This document shows, piece after piece, positions 26,030 through 35,237 of a DNA stretch of 64,000 nucleotides. The DNA comes from Nitrospira sp. (GTDB taxonomy: Bacteria; Nitrospirota; Nitrospiria; Nitrospirales; Nitrospiraceae), in NCBI GenBank assembly GCA_024998565.1, contig JACOEM010000003.1, positions 186,001 to 250,000 of the forward strand, in the 5' to 3' direction. A program made the translations under genes and the position numbers. The notes beneath the pieces are model-generated. The model was not told the origin of the DNA and ran no database searches. It saw only the letters and a list, made by a program, of their open reading frames with translations. Position 1 is the stretch's first letter; each line of letters starts with the position of its first letter.

Positions 26030-28021
26030 TTAGATAGAGGTCACCGGGCAATGGCGGAGGATGATTTCGTAGAGTTGGCTGGCTGCGGATTCTTTGGGGA
26101 GGAATGCCACCGCTCCTGCTTCAGTCATGGCGACATGCACCTGGGGGTCGTTCCTCACCGAGATGCCGATGACGGCGATAGAGGGATATTCGCGCGACAC
26201 GATGCGGGTGGCTTCGATGCCGTCGATGAGCGGCAGGTTCACGTCCATAATCACGACATCCGGGCGAAGCGAACGGACCATCACGACGGCGTCCTGGCCG
26301 TCGGCTCCCTCGCCGACGACGATCAGGTCGGCATAACCATCCAGTATGCTGCGCAGTCCCTGCCGGACCATGGCGTGGTCGTCGACGAGCACGATTCTGA
26401 TCCGTCGGGCTGGGTCTTTGGACGCGGCGGCCGGCGTATGCACGGGAACCGCGGGGGGAGTGGAGGGCGAGGCGGTGACGCTCCCGGAGAGCGGCAGGCG
26501 GAGGATCGCGACGGTGCCGGCGCCGGGCGCGGCGGAGAGTTCGCATTCTCCTCCCAGCGTTTCCATCCGTTCCCGGATGCTGAGCAGCCCGAACTTTCCC
26601 CGGCTGTCCTCCCCGTCGGTCAGCTCCGTCACGTCAAATCCGACGCCCTCATCCTCGACGCAGATCCACAGCTCCCGTTGCTCATCGACGTTGATCGTGA
26701 TGACAGCGTGATCTGTTTTGGCATGTTTGACGATGTTGAACAGCAATTCGCGGACCGATTGAAATAACAGAACGGCCTGGTCGTCGGGCAGGGTAAACGC
26801 CGTCGGACCCGGTTTGACCGTGACCTCAAGCGCATGTTGCTTCATCCGCTCTCCCAGCCAGACCAGCGATTTTGAAAGGCCGAATTGGTAGAGGATGTGG
26901 GGGCTCAATTCGGCTACGAGCGATCGGGTGTAGGTCAAGGCCTGATCCAGCATCCCGTCCACGTTCGTCAGCGCGGCCGATGCGGCTTCATCCTGAACCT
27001 TGGGGATGGCTTGCGAAAGCCTGAGCCGGCTGGCCACGACGAGCTGCGCAAGATAGTCGTGTAACTCCACTGCGAGCCGCCGGCGCTCGCGTTGTTCAGT
27101 CAACGTCAGTTCCGAGGCCAGTGCCCGCAGCCGTTCCTGAGACAGGACGAGTTCATGCGTGCGTTCCTTGATGCGACGTTCGAGCTGAGCCGCAGACTCC
27201 TGCAGTTGGCGTTCCGCACGTTTCCGTTCCGTGAGGTCCATGAGCACGTCCAGCCCGCCGACCAATTCTCCGGCCGCGTTGCGAAGGGGGGTGGGGTGGG
27301 GTGCGACCGGGACCCGGGTTCCGTCCGGGCGTTCAATGATCATTTCAAGGCCGCGTATCGGGCGATTGAGCTTGAGGCACTGGGCGAGCGGACAGGATGC
27401 AAGCGGCATGGGGCGCCCGTCTGGCCAGTAGACCCGCCATGAACCGCACCATCTGGTGGTGCCGAGCACGGGTCTGGATCCCCAGAGGTTCACAGCCGCC
27501 TGATTGTAGCGCGTGATTCGTCCCTCGGCATCGGTTGTGTAGACCGCGACCGGAAGGGCTTCGACCAGATTTGCCAGGTCACGCTCACCCTGTTTTCGCT
27601 CGGAAATCTCCCGGGCGACTTTCGAGGCGCCGACAATTCGGCCTTCCCGGTCCTTGATCGGCGACACTGAAAGCGAGACGTCGATCATCGTTCCATCTTT
27701 GCGCTGCCGCACCGTTTCGTAATGGTCGATCCGTTGCCCCGAACGGAGGCGTTCCAGAATTCTCGGTTCTTCATCGAATCGATCCTTGGGGATCAGGCGA
27801 TGCACCGGCTGTCCGATCATTTCTTGTGCCGTGTATCCGAAAAGGCGCTGCGCCCCCTGATTCCAACTCATGATGCAGCCATTGAGGTCTTTGGAAATGA
27901 TGGCGTCATCGGACGACTCCACGATCGCAGCCAAACGGGACAGGAGGAGATCAATCTGAAGTGGAAGCTCCGAAGGAGTGGCGTTGTCTCCGTCTGTGGA
28001 ATGCATCTCAGTGTGCCTCAT
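26030..28021 (-). CDS. PAS-PAS hybrid sensor kinase with NarL-like receiver
   Basis: A 663-residue soluble kinase. Two PAS domains (SSDDAIISKDLNGCIMSWNQGAQRLFGY; ALPVAVYTTDAEGRITRYNQAAVNLWG) precede HisKA_3 with ELHDYLAQLV near 320, HATPase with SVRELLFNIVKHAKTDHAV near 430, and a NarL-like receiver (VDDHAMVRQGLRSILDGYADLIVVGEG...VVIMDVNLP) from about 540. It lacks membrane helices, so it senses a cytoplasmic signal. The kinase core is closely similar to those at 22267, 28605 and 35234, indicating duplication. It is transcribed from a CTAG-type promoter about 30 bp upstream. Confidence 0.92.
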   Translation of the reverse strand: MRHTEMHSTDGDNATPSELPLQIDLLLSRLAAIVESSDDAIISKDLNGCIMSWNQGAQRLFGYTAQEMIGQPVHRLIPKDRFDEEPRILERLRSGQRIDHYETVRQRKDGTMIDVSLSVSPIKDREGRIVGASKVAREISERKQGERDLANLVEALPVAVYTTDAEGRITRYNQAAVNLWGSRPVLGTTRWCGSWRVYWPDGRPMPLASCPLAQCLKLNRPIRGLEMIIERPDGTRVPVAPHPTPLRNAAGELVGGLDVLMDLTERKRAERQLQESAAQLERRIKERTHELVLSQERLRALASELTLTEQRERRRLAVELHDYLAQLVVASRLRLSQAIPKVQDEAASAALTNVDGMLDQALTYTRSLVAELSPHILYQFGLSKSLVWLGERMKQHALEVTVKPGPTAFTLPDDQAVLLFQSVRELLFNIVKHAKTDHAVITINVDEQRELWICVEDEGVGFDVTELTDGEDSRGKFGLLSIRERMETLGGECELSAAPGAGTVAILRLPLSGSVTASPSTPPAVPVHTPAAASKDPARRIRIVLVDDHAMVRQGLRSILDGYADLIVVGEGADGQDAVVMVRSLRPDVVIMDVNLPLIDGIEATRIVSREYPSIAVIGISVRNDPQVHVAMTEAGAVAFLPKESAASQLYEIILRHCPVTSI

Positions 28022-28057
28022 CTTGCGAGAACAGAGACCGACTCGGGCGCGGACCTG

Positions 28058-28102
28058 ATACTAGGATGTCGGGCCCCTGTGAACAACTAGGCAAACCGCT
28101 AG
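28058..28102 (-). promoter_or_regulatory. CTAG-type operator plus -10, driving the PAS-PAS kinase
   Basis: On the minus strand CTAGCGGTTTGCCTAG (28087-28102) is followed after 23 nt by TAGTAT (28058-28063). Both half sites are perfect CTAG. Confidence 0.6.
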
Positions 28103-28120
28103 CATCTTCCAGGTCCGAAT

Positions 28121-28164
28121 CCCGGGGAAATCCTAGTAGTCCCACGGACGAGATGCCGTAAGGT
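28121..28164 (+). promoter_or_regulatory. CTAG-type operator plus -10, driving the Hsp20-like gene
   Basis: CCCGGGGAAATCCTAG (28121-28136) has one degenerate half site and is followed after 22 nt by TAAGGT (28159-28164). It is divergent from and close to the element at 28058-28102. Confidence 0.4.
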
Positions 28165-28212
28165 ACCACCAGGATACAGCGAGGTTCCCACCATCACATG
28201 ATTGGAGCAAGC

Positions 28213-28596
28213 ATGAAGCATACGCTCGGCGGTGAGATCGATGGAATGCGGTCGAATGCCTCCGCTCAGGGATTTCAACAGGGAACTGGTACCCCGCCGG
28301 CTTCTTCGTGCGCCATTCAGCAAGGCCCTGTGATTGAGGTGTCTGAGTCCGATGGTACATTCAATGTCTATGCAGACTTTCGAGCGATGCCGGACATGTC
28401 CCATGCCGAGGATATTGCCGTTGAGTTTGCCCGACAAGGCATCATTCTCGCCGGCGGGTCGGTGCAGCGATACGTGCCTCTGCCCACCGATGCCCAAATC
28501 GAACATGCCAGGGTGACCATCGAGGCAGGCATCGTGCGAATGTCCGTCCCGACCGCAGATTTGGGGCATCGCTGGCGTTCCATCGTCATGTGGTGA
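28213..28596 (+). CDS. Small heat-shock (Hsp20/alpha-crystallin)-like protein
   Basis: A 127-residue protein whose second half follows the alpha-crystallin pattern: VIEVSESDGTFNVYADFRAMPDMS...DIAVEFARQGIILAGGS, then LPTDAQIEHARVTIEAGIVRMSVPT. The terminal I-x-I motif may be RSIVMW. Similarity is weaker than in classic Hsp20 members, so the call is tentative. The ATG at 28213 is favoured over 28198 because GGAG is five bases upstream. It is the only plus-strand gene inside the kinase region, with its own CTAG-type promoter. Confidence 0.55.
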   Translation: MKHTLGGEIDGMRSNASAQGFQQGTGTPPASSCAIQQGPVIEVSESDGTFNVYADFRAMPDMSHAEDIAVEFARQGIILAGGSVQRYVPLPTDAQIEHARVTIEAGIVRMSVPTADLGHRWRSIVMW

Positions 28597-28604
28597 GCGG
28601 CGAC

Positions 28605-30686
28605 TCAGCCTGGCACTCCCTCGTCTGCCAGCGCCTGGCGGATCGCGGCATAGAGTTCGTCGACGGCCGATTCTTTCGAGAGCAAGGTGGTGGCGCCGGC
28701 CTGCAGCATGGCCTCCCGTGCCTCGCCGGTGTTTTGCACAGAGAGCCCGATGACGGCGACGTCCGGATGCCGTGCCTTGATTTCGACCGTCGCATCGATC
28801 CCGTTGGTCTCAGGCATATTGATATCCATGACCACCACCGCAGGCCGCAACCGTTCGACGAACTCAATGGCTTCTCGACCGGTTGACGCCTCGCCCACCA
28901 CCGCAACGTCGTCATAATGTTCCAGCACGCTCCGCAATCCCTGGCGGACCATGGCGTGGTCGTCCACCAGTAGAATGCCGATTTTCGACGTGGGGTGATG
29001 GGAATGGGAAAGGTGCTCCACGTCTGTGGACCCGGTGCGCAGCGAGGGGGCCCGTGACTCCGCCTGGGCCAGGGTGTCGTTGTCCTCCGGTTTCTCCCGG
29101 CTGTTCCAGTAAGGCGTCGTGAGGATGGCGCGTGTCCCGCCGCCCAGGACGGATTCGATCACCAATTGCCCGCCCATGGAGGCCATGCGCTCTCGAATGC
29201 TGAACAGACCGAAGCGGTTGGCGGTGGTTCCGGACCGATGTTGCGGCGCAGTGACAAACCCGCATCCGTCATCGGCGACCATCACCTTCAACTGGCCGTC
29301 GTCTCTCACCGAGAACACGATGGTCGCCTCCGTAGCCTTGGCATGTTTAAGCACGTTAAAAAGTAGTTCGCGCACGGATTGAAACAGGAGCACCGCCTGG
29401 TCTTCCGGGAGCGGCAGGGGCGCTGCCTCCTGTCGCACGGTGACGGCGAGTCCGTGGCGGTGCATTTGGGCGGCCAGCCAGGTCAGTGCCTGGAGCAGGC
29501 CGAATTCCTTGAGGGTGGGGGGCGTCAACTCTGCGACGAGCGACCGGGTGTAGTCCAGCGATTGAGTCAGGGCGTGGTCGGCGTCTTTCAACAATTCGGG
29601 AACACGCTCCCCCGTGATCAGCGGAATGGTCTGCCGTAATTTCATCCGCACGACCACCAGCAATTGAGCCAGGTAGTCGTGGAGCTCCGTGGCCAGTCGT
29701 TTGCGTTCCCGTTGCTCGGTCAGGTTCAACTCCGTCGTCAGCGCACGAAGTTGCTCCTGCGATTGCAGCAATTCCGCTGTCTTCTGGCTGACCGCCCGTT
29801 CAAGATCTATGCTCCATCGCTGCAGGCGTGCTTCGGCTTCCTTGCTTTCGGTGACGTCGAAACTCGCCCCGATGTAGCCGAGGACGCCTCCGTCGGCAGA
29901 GAGATTCGGCATCCCGACAGAACGTATCCATCGATAGGTGCCGTCCCGCCGCCGACAGCGCAAAGAGGCCTCGAAACGGGTTCGACCCTCGACCGCCTGC
30001 CGGTAGACTGTGGCTGCCTGATCGCGATCGTCCGGATGGACGTGGCGAGCCCAGTCGAGCAGGTCAATCTGGCCCAGGTGGTCGATGCCCAGGAAGTCGA
30101 GGCAGGCCTGGTTGACGAATTCGCAGCCGGACGGTCCGTTCATCCAGATGATCACCGGTGCACTGTCGGCTAATGTCCTGAAGCGTATGTCGCTCTCCCG
30201 CAGCCGACGATCGGCCTCGTCTCGTTCCTTCAGGAGGCGGGCCTTTTCTTCGGCCAATGTAATAAATGTGTCACGCTGTCTGGCCAGCTCCTCCCGCTGC
30301 CGGTACAGGTCCAGGAAAATCCCGGTCTTGCTGCGCAACACGTCCGGCTCGATGGGTTTGTAGAGAAAATCCACCGCGCCGGCCTGATACCCGCGAAAGC
30401 GGCGGAGGTTGTCTTGAGGCCCTGCCGTCAGAAAAATAATCGGCACATGCTGGGTGCGGTGAGAGCCTCGCATGAGTTCCGCCAGTTCAAAGCCGTCCAT
30501 GACCGGCATCTGGACGTCGATGATAGCCAGGGCGATGTCGTGTCGGAGCAACAGTTCGAGCGCTTCCCTCCCGGACCTGGCGCGTAACATTTCGACGTCG
30601 TCGCGGGATAGGACGGCGCTCAGGGCCACGAGGTTGGGCTCATGGTCGTCGACTAAGAGAAATTTGGCCGGTGAAGCGGTCAGCAT
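28605..30686 (-). CDS. REC-PAS-HisKA_3-HATPase-REC hybrid kinase
   Basis: A 693-residue kinase with receivers at both ends. The N-terminal receiver (LLVDDHEPNLVALSAVL, ALAIIDVQMPVMDGFEL) has the phosphoacceptor near 53. A PAS domain at about 160-290 precedes HisKA_3 (ELHDYLAQLLV near 335), HATPase (near 447) and a NarL-like receiver from about 570. The start codon ATG overlaps the end of the CheB gene by seven bases, so it is translationally coupled as the last gene of a five-gene operon. The two receivers could take phosphate in and pass it on, or inhibit one another. Confidence 0.9.
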   Translation of the reverse strand: MLTASPAKFLLVDDHEPNLVALSAVLSRDDVEMLRARSGREALELLLRHDIALAIIDVQMPVMDGFELAELMRGSHRTQHVPIIFLTAGPQDNLRRFRGYQAGAVDFLYKPIEPDVLRSKTGIFLDLYRQREELARQRDTFITLAEEKARLLKERDEADRRLRESDIRFRTLADSAPVIIWMNGPSGCEFVNQACLDFLGIDHLGQIDLLDWARHVHPDDRDQAATVYRQAVEGRTRFEASLRCRRRDGTYRWIRSVGMPNLSADGGVLGYIGASFDVTESKEAEARLQRWSIDLERAVSQKTAELLQSQEQLRALTTELNLTEQRERKRLATELHDYLAQLLVVVRMKLRQTIPLITGERVPELLKDADHALTQSLDYTRSLVAELTPPTLKEFGLLQALTWLAAQMHRHGLAVTVRQEAAPLPLPEDQAVLLFQSVRELLFNVLKHAKATEATIVFSVRDDGQLKVMVADDGCGFVTAPQHRSGTTANRFGLFSIRERMASMGGQLVIESVLGGGTRAILTTPYWNSREKPEDNDTLAQAESRAPSLRTGSTDVEHLSHSHHPTSKIGILLVDDHAMVRQGLRSVLEHYDDVAVVGEASTGREAIEFVERLRPAVVVMDINMPETNGIDATVEIKARHPDVAVIGLSVQNTGEAREAMLQAGATTLLSKESAVDELYAAIRQALADEGVPG

Positions 30687-31285
30687 TGGACGATGCCTCC
30701 CCAGGCGCACAACAGCTCCGCGAGGGCATTCAGGTCCATCACTCGCGCCTCCGGACAGGCCGTCAGGGCGGATTCCGGCATCATGCGGGCCTCGGCGGAA
30801 TCAGGACTTTGCACTACGACGATCCCGCCGGCTTCGCTGACTGCACGAGCCCCCCTGGCGCCGTCCTCGTTCGCACCGCTGAGCACGATTGCGAGTAAGT
30901 CCTTGCCGTACGCGTCCGCAGCGGATTCGAAGAGCACGTCCACCGACGGGCGGGAGAAGTTCACCGGCTCCTCATTCGACAGCGACAGGCGTCGATCCCG
31001 CTCCACGAGCAGATGATAGTCGGGCGGCGCAAAGTAGACGGTTCCGGGCACGATGGGCTCCTTATCCTCCGCCTCTTTGATCACAATCCGGCACTTTGTC
31101 TGTAACAAGGCCGGAATATTGTTGGGCTTGTCGGCGGGCACGTGTACCGTCACCAGGATTGCCAGCGGGAAGTCTGCCGTCAGCGGGGGCAGGAGGCGCG
31201 ACAGCGCGGCGACCGCGCCGGCGGACGCTCCGATGACGATGGCGCGTGATTCTCGCAGGCATTCCTGCAGGGGGAGCGCCGTCAT
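30680..31285 (-). CDS. CheB-type methylesterase catalytic domain, stand-alone
   Basis: A 201-residue protein holding only the CheB esterase domain, without the usual receiver. The catalytic triad is readable as Ser21 (IGASAGAV), His48 (VTVHVP) and Asp141 (SGANEDGARG). CheB normally removes methyl groups from chemoreceptor glutamates and deamidates glutamines. No chemoreceptor, CheA or CheW gene is in the window. It overlaps cheR upstream by four bases (ATGA) and the kinase downstream by seven bases, so it belongs to a kinase operon, not a chemotaxis one. The target may be a coiled coil in the partner kinase (32118), which is inference. Confidence 0.88.
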   Translation of the reverse strand: MTALPLQECLRESRAIVIGASAGAVAALSRLLPPLTADFPLAILVTVHVPADKPNNIPALLQTKCRIVIKEAEDKEPIVPGTVYFAPPDYHLLVERDRRLSLSNEEPVNFSRPSVDVLFESAADAYGKDLLAIVLSGANEDGARGARAVSEAGGIVVVQSPDSAEARMMPESALTACPEARVMDLNALAELLCAWGGIVQC

Positions 31286-32121
31286 TCATCGCCTCGTTTC
31301 TGATAAATCCGCTCGCCGGGGAGTAATTCCGTGAACGCCTGGACGTGGGCGTTGAAGCGCAGACTCTCTCTGGCGCCGATCCCGAGAAACCCTTTTCGGA
31401 CGAGGGCCTCCCTGAACAGTCCGATGGCGCGGTCCTGCATCGGCCGGTCGAAATAAATCAGCACGTTCCGGCAGGACACTAGCTGCACCTCGGCGAAGAC
31501 CGAATCCGAGACCAGACTATGATCGGAGAAGACCGTCCGCCGGCGGAGTGACTTATCGAACCTGGCCGCCCCGTATGCGGCCGTATAGTAGTCCGATAGC
31601 GAACCCTTCCCGCCGGCCAGACGGTGATTCCTCGTAAAGAGGGCGATCCGCTGGAGGTCGTAGACCCCGGCCTCGGCCTTGGCGAGCGCGCCGGCGTTGA
31701 TGTCGGTGGCATAAAACATGGTTTTGCTCTCCAGCCCTTCCTCACGAAACAGAATAGCCAGGGAGTACAATTCTTCACCCGAACTGCAGCCGGCCACCCA
31801 GACCTTCAATGAAGGATAGGTCTTGAGGTGGGGAAGGATCTGTTCCCGCAGTGCGCGAAAATAGCCGGGATCGCGAAACATATCGCTGACCTGCACGGTC
31901 AGGTAGTCCAGCAGCTGGGGGAGCACCGCGCTATCGTGCAGCATTCGCTCTTGCAGCGCGGAGAAGGTGCTGCACCCGATGCGTTCGCGTGCCAGCAGGA
32001 GTCGCCGTTTGATCGAGGCTTTGGAGTAGCCGCGAAAATCATAGTGATACCGTTGATACAGGGCTTCCAGAAACAGCTGCAGCTCGAGATCTTCTGTCTT
32101 CAGCGCCGTGTCGGGGCTCAT
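31282..32121 (-). CDS. CheR-type SAM-dependent methyltransferase
   Basis: A 279-residue protein with the CheR N-terminal helical domain (RYHYDFRGYSKASIKRRLLLA) and the SAM site VWVAGCSSGEELYSLAI, followed by YATDINAGALAKAEAGVY and the motif VQLVSCRNVLIYFD. It methylates glutamates on a receptor-like coiled coil using SAM. The ATG at 32121 overlaps the previous stop codon by four bases; an in-frame ATG at 32133 is also possible. No chemoreceptor is nearby. It forms a modification pair with the CheB-type gene after it. Confidence 0.9.
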   Translation of the reverse strand: MSPDTALKTEDLELQLFLEALYQRYHYDFRGYSKASIKRRLLLARERIGCSTFSALQERMLHDSAVLPQLLDYLTVQVSDMFRDPGYFRALREQILPHLKTYPSLKVWVAGCSSGEELYSLAILFREEGLESKTMFYATDINAGALAKAEAGVYDLQRIALFTRNHRLAGGKGSLSDYYTAAYGAARFDKSLRRRTVFSDHSLVSDSVFAEVQLVSCRNVLIYFDRPMQDRAIGLFREALVRKGFLGIGARESLRFNAHVQAFTELLPGERIYQKRGDE

Positions 32122-35100
32122 CGGGGCATCCATACCCGCACGAGCGACAGCAACTGATCCACATCGAGCGGTTTGGCCATGTAGTCGTTCGCCCCGGAGG
32201 CCAGCGCCTGCTCCTGGTCGTTCTTCATCGCCTTGGCCGTCAGGGCGATGATGGGAAGTTTGTGCCATTCCGGCCGTTCGCGGATCGCGCGCATGGCCGT
32301 GAGGCCATCCATTTCAGGCATCATGATATCCATCAATACGAGGTCGATGAGCCGGTCGTCGCTCCGGAGCGACTCCTCAAGAACGGTCAGCGACTCGCGA
32401 CCGTTCCGCGCGATCTCGATCTTCGCCCCATGCGGTTCGAGAACCGCGCTCAAGGCAAAAATGTTCCGTACGTCGTCTTCGACGATGAGGATGCGCCGGC
32501 TTTCGAGCACGGCGTTCCGGCTGCGCGCTTTCTCCAGCATCCGCTGTTGCTCGGGCGGCAGCGCCGTCACGACCTGATGGAGGAACAGGGTCACTTCGTC
32601 CAGCAGCCGTTCCGGAGATTTCGCGCCCTTGATAATGATCGAACTTGAATATTTGCGCAGCCGCTGTTCCTCATCGGGAGAAAGCTCCCGGCCCGTATAG
32701 ACGATCACCGGTGGAAATGCGAGGTGTTCTTCTCGGCTCAGCGTTTCGAGCAACGAAAAGCCCGACGCATCGGGTAGCGTGAGGTCGAGCACCATGCAAT
32801 CGAAGGTGCGTTCGGCGAGATGGGCGAGGCATTCCGCCGCGCTGTCTGCGCCGATCGTTTCGACTTCGTCTGAACCGAGCAGCAGCCGCAGGCTCTCACG
32901 CTGGGCGGGGTCGTCCTCCACGATCAACACCCGCCGCGGTTTATCCGTCAGCCTGGTCTCGAATTGCCGGAAGGCCTCCACCAGCTGATCCCGCTTCACC
33001 GGTTTGAGCATGTAGCCGACGGCGCCCAACGAGAGTGCGGTTTTTTCATAATCGAGACCCGACACGACGTGGATCGGAATATGACGCGTCCTCGGATCGG
33101 CTTTCAGTCGGTCGATGACGGAGAGCCCGGAATGGTCCGGAAGTCCGATATCGAGAATGACCGCGCTCGGCAGGTAGCGCGAGGACAGCGCCAGGGCATC
33201 GGCGGCCGTCGTGGCGATCAGGACCTGAAAATTGAGTTCATGGGCCAGGTCCGCAAGAATCTTTGAAAAGGGTTCGTCATCCTCGACGATCAAAATCACC
33301 CGCCGGTTGGCGGCCAGCCGTTCACGATCATCGTCGATGGGTGTCGTCGCGACCCGATTTTCGGACGGAATGGCAGGCAAGCGCGGAATGTCGCCGGGGC
33401 TGATCGCCGCAGGCGGCGGTTGTCCTTGGAGGGAGCGGGCAGGCGCCGGTAACGGCGCAGACGAGAAGCGTTGAGGGAGGAGCACGGTGAAGGTACTGCC
33501 CTGGCCGGGAGCACTCGACAAATGAATGTCTCCCCCCAGCAGTCGAACGAATTCGCGCGAAATGGAAAGTCCGAGTCCGGTTCCGCCGTATTTCCGGCTG
33601 GTGGTGCCGTCGCCCTGGCAGAAAGGTTCGAAAATCAGCTCATGCTGGTCCTGCGGAATACCGATGCCGCTGTCCTGAACCGAGAAGGCCAGGCGGCTGT
33701 CCGGGAGGCGGGATACTTCGAGCGACACTTCGCCGATCTCGGTGAATTTGATGGCGTTCGACAGAAGATTCTTCAGCACCTGTTCGAGCCGTTGCGAGTC
33801 GGTCTCGAACGAATCGGGTGTGCCAGGACGCTGTTGCATGATGAGCCGGAGGCCCCGTTGTTCCGCGAGTGGTTGGAACATCGACCGCAAGCTGTCGAGG
33901 AGCCTCGGAATCGGCACTTGTTGCGGAGTAAGGTCGATGCGTCCCGCTTCCACCTTGGCCAGGTCCAGGACGTCGTCGATCAGCGCCAGCAAGTCATGGC
34001 CGGAGGATTCGATCGTCGTGAGCGATTTGATCTGGTCGGCCGTGAGATTGCCCTGGGGATTGTCGGCCAACAGTTTCGTTAGGATCAGCGTCGAGTTCAG
34101 GGGCGTCCGCATTTCGTGCGACATGTTGGCCAGAAACTCGGATTTGTAGCGACTGGCCCGCTCCAACTGTCTGGTTTGCGATTCGAGAATCGCCGTCGAT
34201 TTATTCAGATCTTCCTTCTGAATTTCGAGGATTTGGGCTTGCTCCTCCAACTGGGAGTTGGTTTGTTCCAGTTCCGCCTGTTGTTGTTCGAGGCGGCCGT
34301 GCGACTCCTTCAGCGCCCGACTCTGTTCCTCCAGTTCTTCGTTGGCGACGCGGAGCTCCTCACTTTGCACCTGCAACTCCTCGGCTTGCCGTTGGGTCTC
34401 TTCCAGGAGGTCCTGAAGGCGAGTCCGGTATCGGGCCGACCGGACGGCAACGGCGATCGATTCCGCCACGCGATCGACGAACTCCCGATCGGATTCCGTC
34501 ACTCGGGTGAAAAATCCGAGTTCCAGGACGGTGTTCACGCGTCCATCGACGCTCAACGGTGCGATCATCAGGTGGCGCGGAGCGCTTCGTCCCAAACCGG
34601 AGCCGATGGTGAAATACCCCTCCGGCAAGTCCTGCACCACAACCGTGTGTTTGTGCTGGAGCGCCTGGCCCAGGAGTCCATCGCCCGCCGTGAACCGTTC
34701 CGGCAGGGCAGTGCCTTCCGGGATCCCATAGGTCGCGGCGCGGTGAAACCCGCTCCCGTTGTCGATGAAGATGGCCCCGGCTTCCGCTCCCAGGTAGGTG
34801 GCAAGGCTATGCAACAGGTTTTCGCCCAGGCTGTTCAGCGCCAACTCTCCCATCATCCGTTCGCTGAGGAGGGTCTGACCTGCCCGCATCCATTCTTCTT
34901 TGCGCATGGCGAGCCGGTTGCGGATGAAATGGGCGCCGAACGCGGCCAGTGCCCAGGAGGTGGCGATACCAACCAGGCGATTGATGCGTGAGATAGACGG
35001 ATCAATACCCGGAGGACTCAGGTAGAGGCCTGCCACTGTCAGGACCGTGACGGCTCCCGCCACGGCAAAGGGGGTCACCGGAAACCAGAAGAGATAGGCC

Positions 35101-35237
35101 AATACGAGCGGGACCAGGTAGAGGACCCAGATGGTGATGCCGAGCGGCGTATAAAAATCCAGCACGAAGACGGTTGCCAGAGAGAAGACGATTGCTCCGG
35201 ACAGCAGGGGATTGGGGGATTGTTGGAATCGTATCAT
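32118..35237 (-). CDS. Hybrid kinase with GAF, coiled coil and three receivers
   Basis: A 1039-residue sensor kinase. The N-terminal 110 residues contain several membrane helices. A GAF-like domain (about 125-265) is followed by a long Glu/Gln-rich coiled coil (about 270-370), then HisKA with SHEMRTPLNS near 374 and a HATPase domain with GTGLGLSIS. Three receivers follow at roughly 645-760, 765-880 and 910-1035. The coiled coil is the likely target of the neighbouring CheR/CheB pair, as in hybrid kinases paired with methylation enzymes; that is inference. Its start overlaps the preceding stop codon by four bases. Confidence 0.9.
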   Translation of the reverse strand: MIRFQQSPNPLLSGAIVFSLATVFVLDFYTPLGITIWVLYLVPLVLAYLFWFPVTPFAVAGAVTVLTVAGLYLSPPGIDPSISRINRLVGIATSWALAAFGAHFIRNRLAMRKEEWMRAGQTLLSERMMGELALNSLGENLLHSLATYLGAEAGAIFIDNGSGFHRAATYGIPEGTALPERFTAGDGLLGQALQHKHTVVVQDLPEGYFTIGSGLGRSAPRHLMIAPLSVDGRVNTVLELGFFTRVTESDREFVDRVAESIAVAVRSARYRTRLQDLLEETQRQAEELQVQSEELRVANEELEEQSRALKESHGRLEQQQAELEQTNSQLEEQAQILEIQKEDLNKSTAILESQTRQLERASRYKSEFLANMSHEMRTPLNSTLILTKLLADNPQGNLTADQIKSLTTIESSGHDLLALIDDVLDLAKVEAGRIDLTPQQVPIPRLLDSLRSMFQPLAEQRGLRLIMQQRPGTPDSFETDSQRLEQVLKNLLSNAIKFTEIGEVSLEVSRLPDSRLAFSVQDSGIGIPQDQHELIFEPFCQGDGTTSRKYGGTGLGLSISREFVRLLGGDIHLSSAPGQGSTFTVLLPQRFSSAPLPAPARSLQGQPPPAAISPGDIPRLPAIPSENRVATTPIDDDRERLAANRRVILIVEDDEPFSKILADLAHELNFQVLIATTAADALALSSRYLPSAVILDIGLPDHSGLSVIDRLKADPRTRHIPIHVVSGLDYEKTALSLGAVGYMLKPVKRDQLVEAFRQFETRLTDKPRRVLIVEDDPAQRESLRLLLGSDEVETIGADSAAECLAHLAERTFDCMVLDLTLPDASGFSLLETLSREEHLAFPPVIVYTGRELSPDEEQRLRKYSSSIIIKGAKSPERLLDEVTLFLHQVVTALPPEQQRMLEKARSRNAVLESRRILIVEDDVRNIFALSAVLEPHGAKIEIARNGRESLTVLEESLRSDDRLIDLVLMDIMMPEMDGLTAMRAIRERPEWHKLPIIALTAKAMKNDQEQALASGANDYMAKPLDVDQLLSLVRVWMPR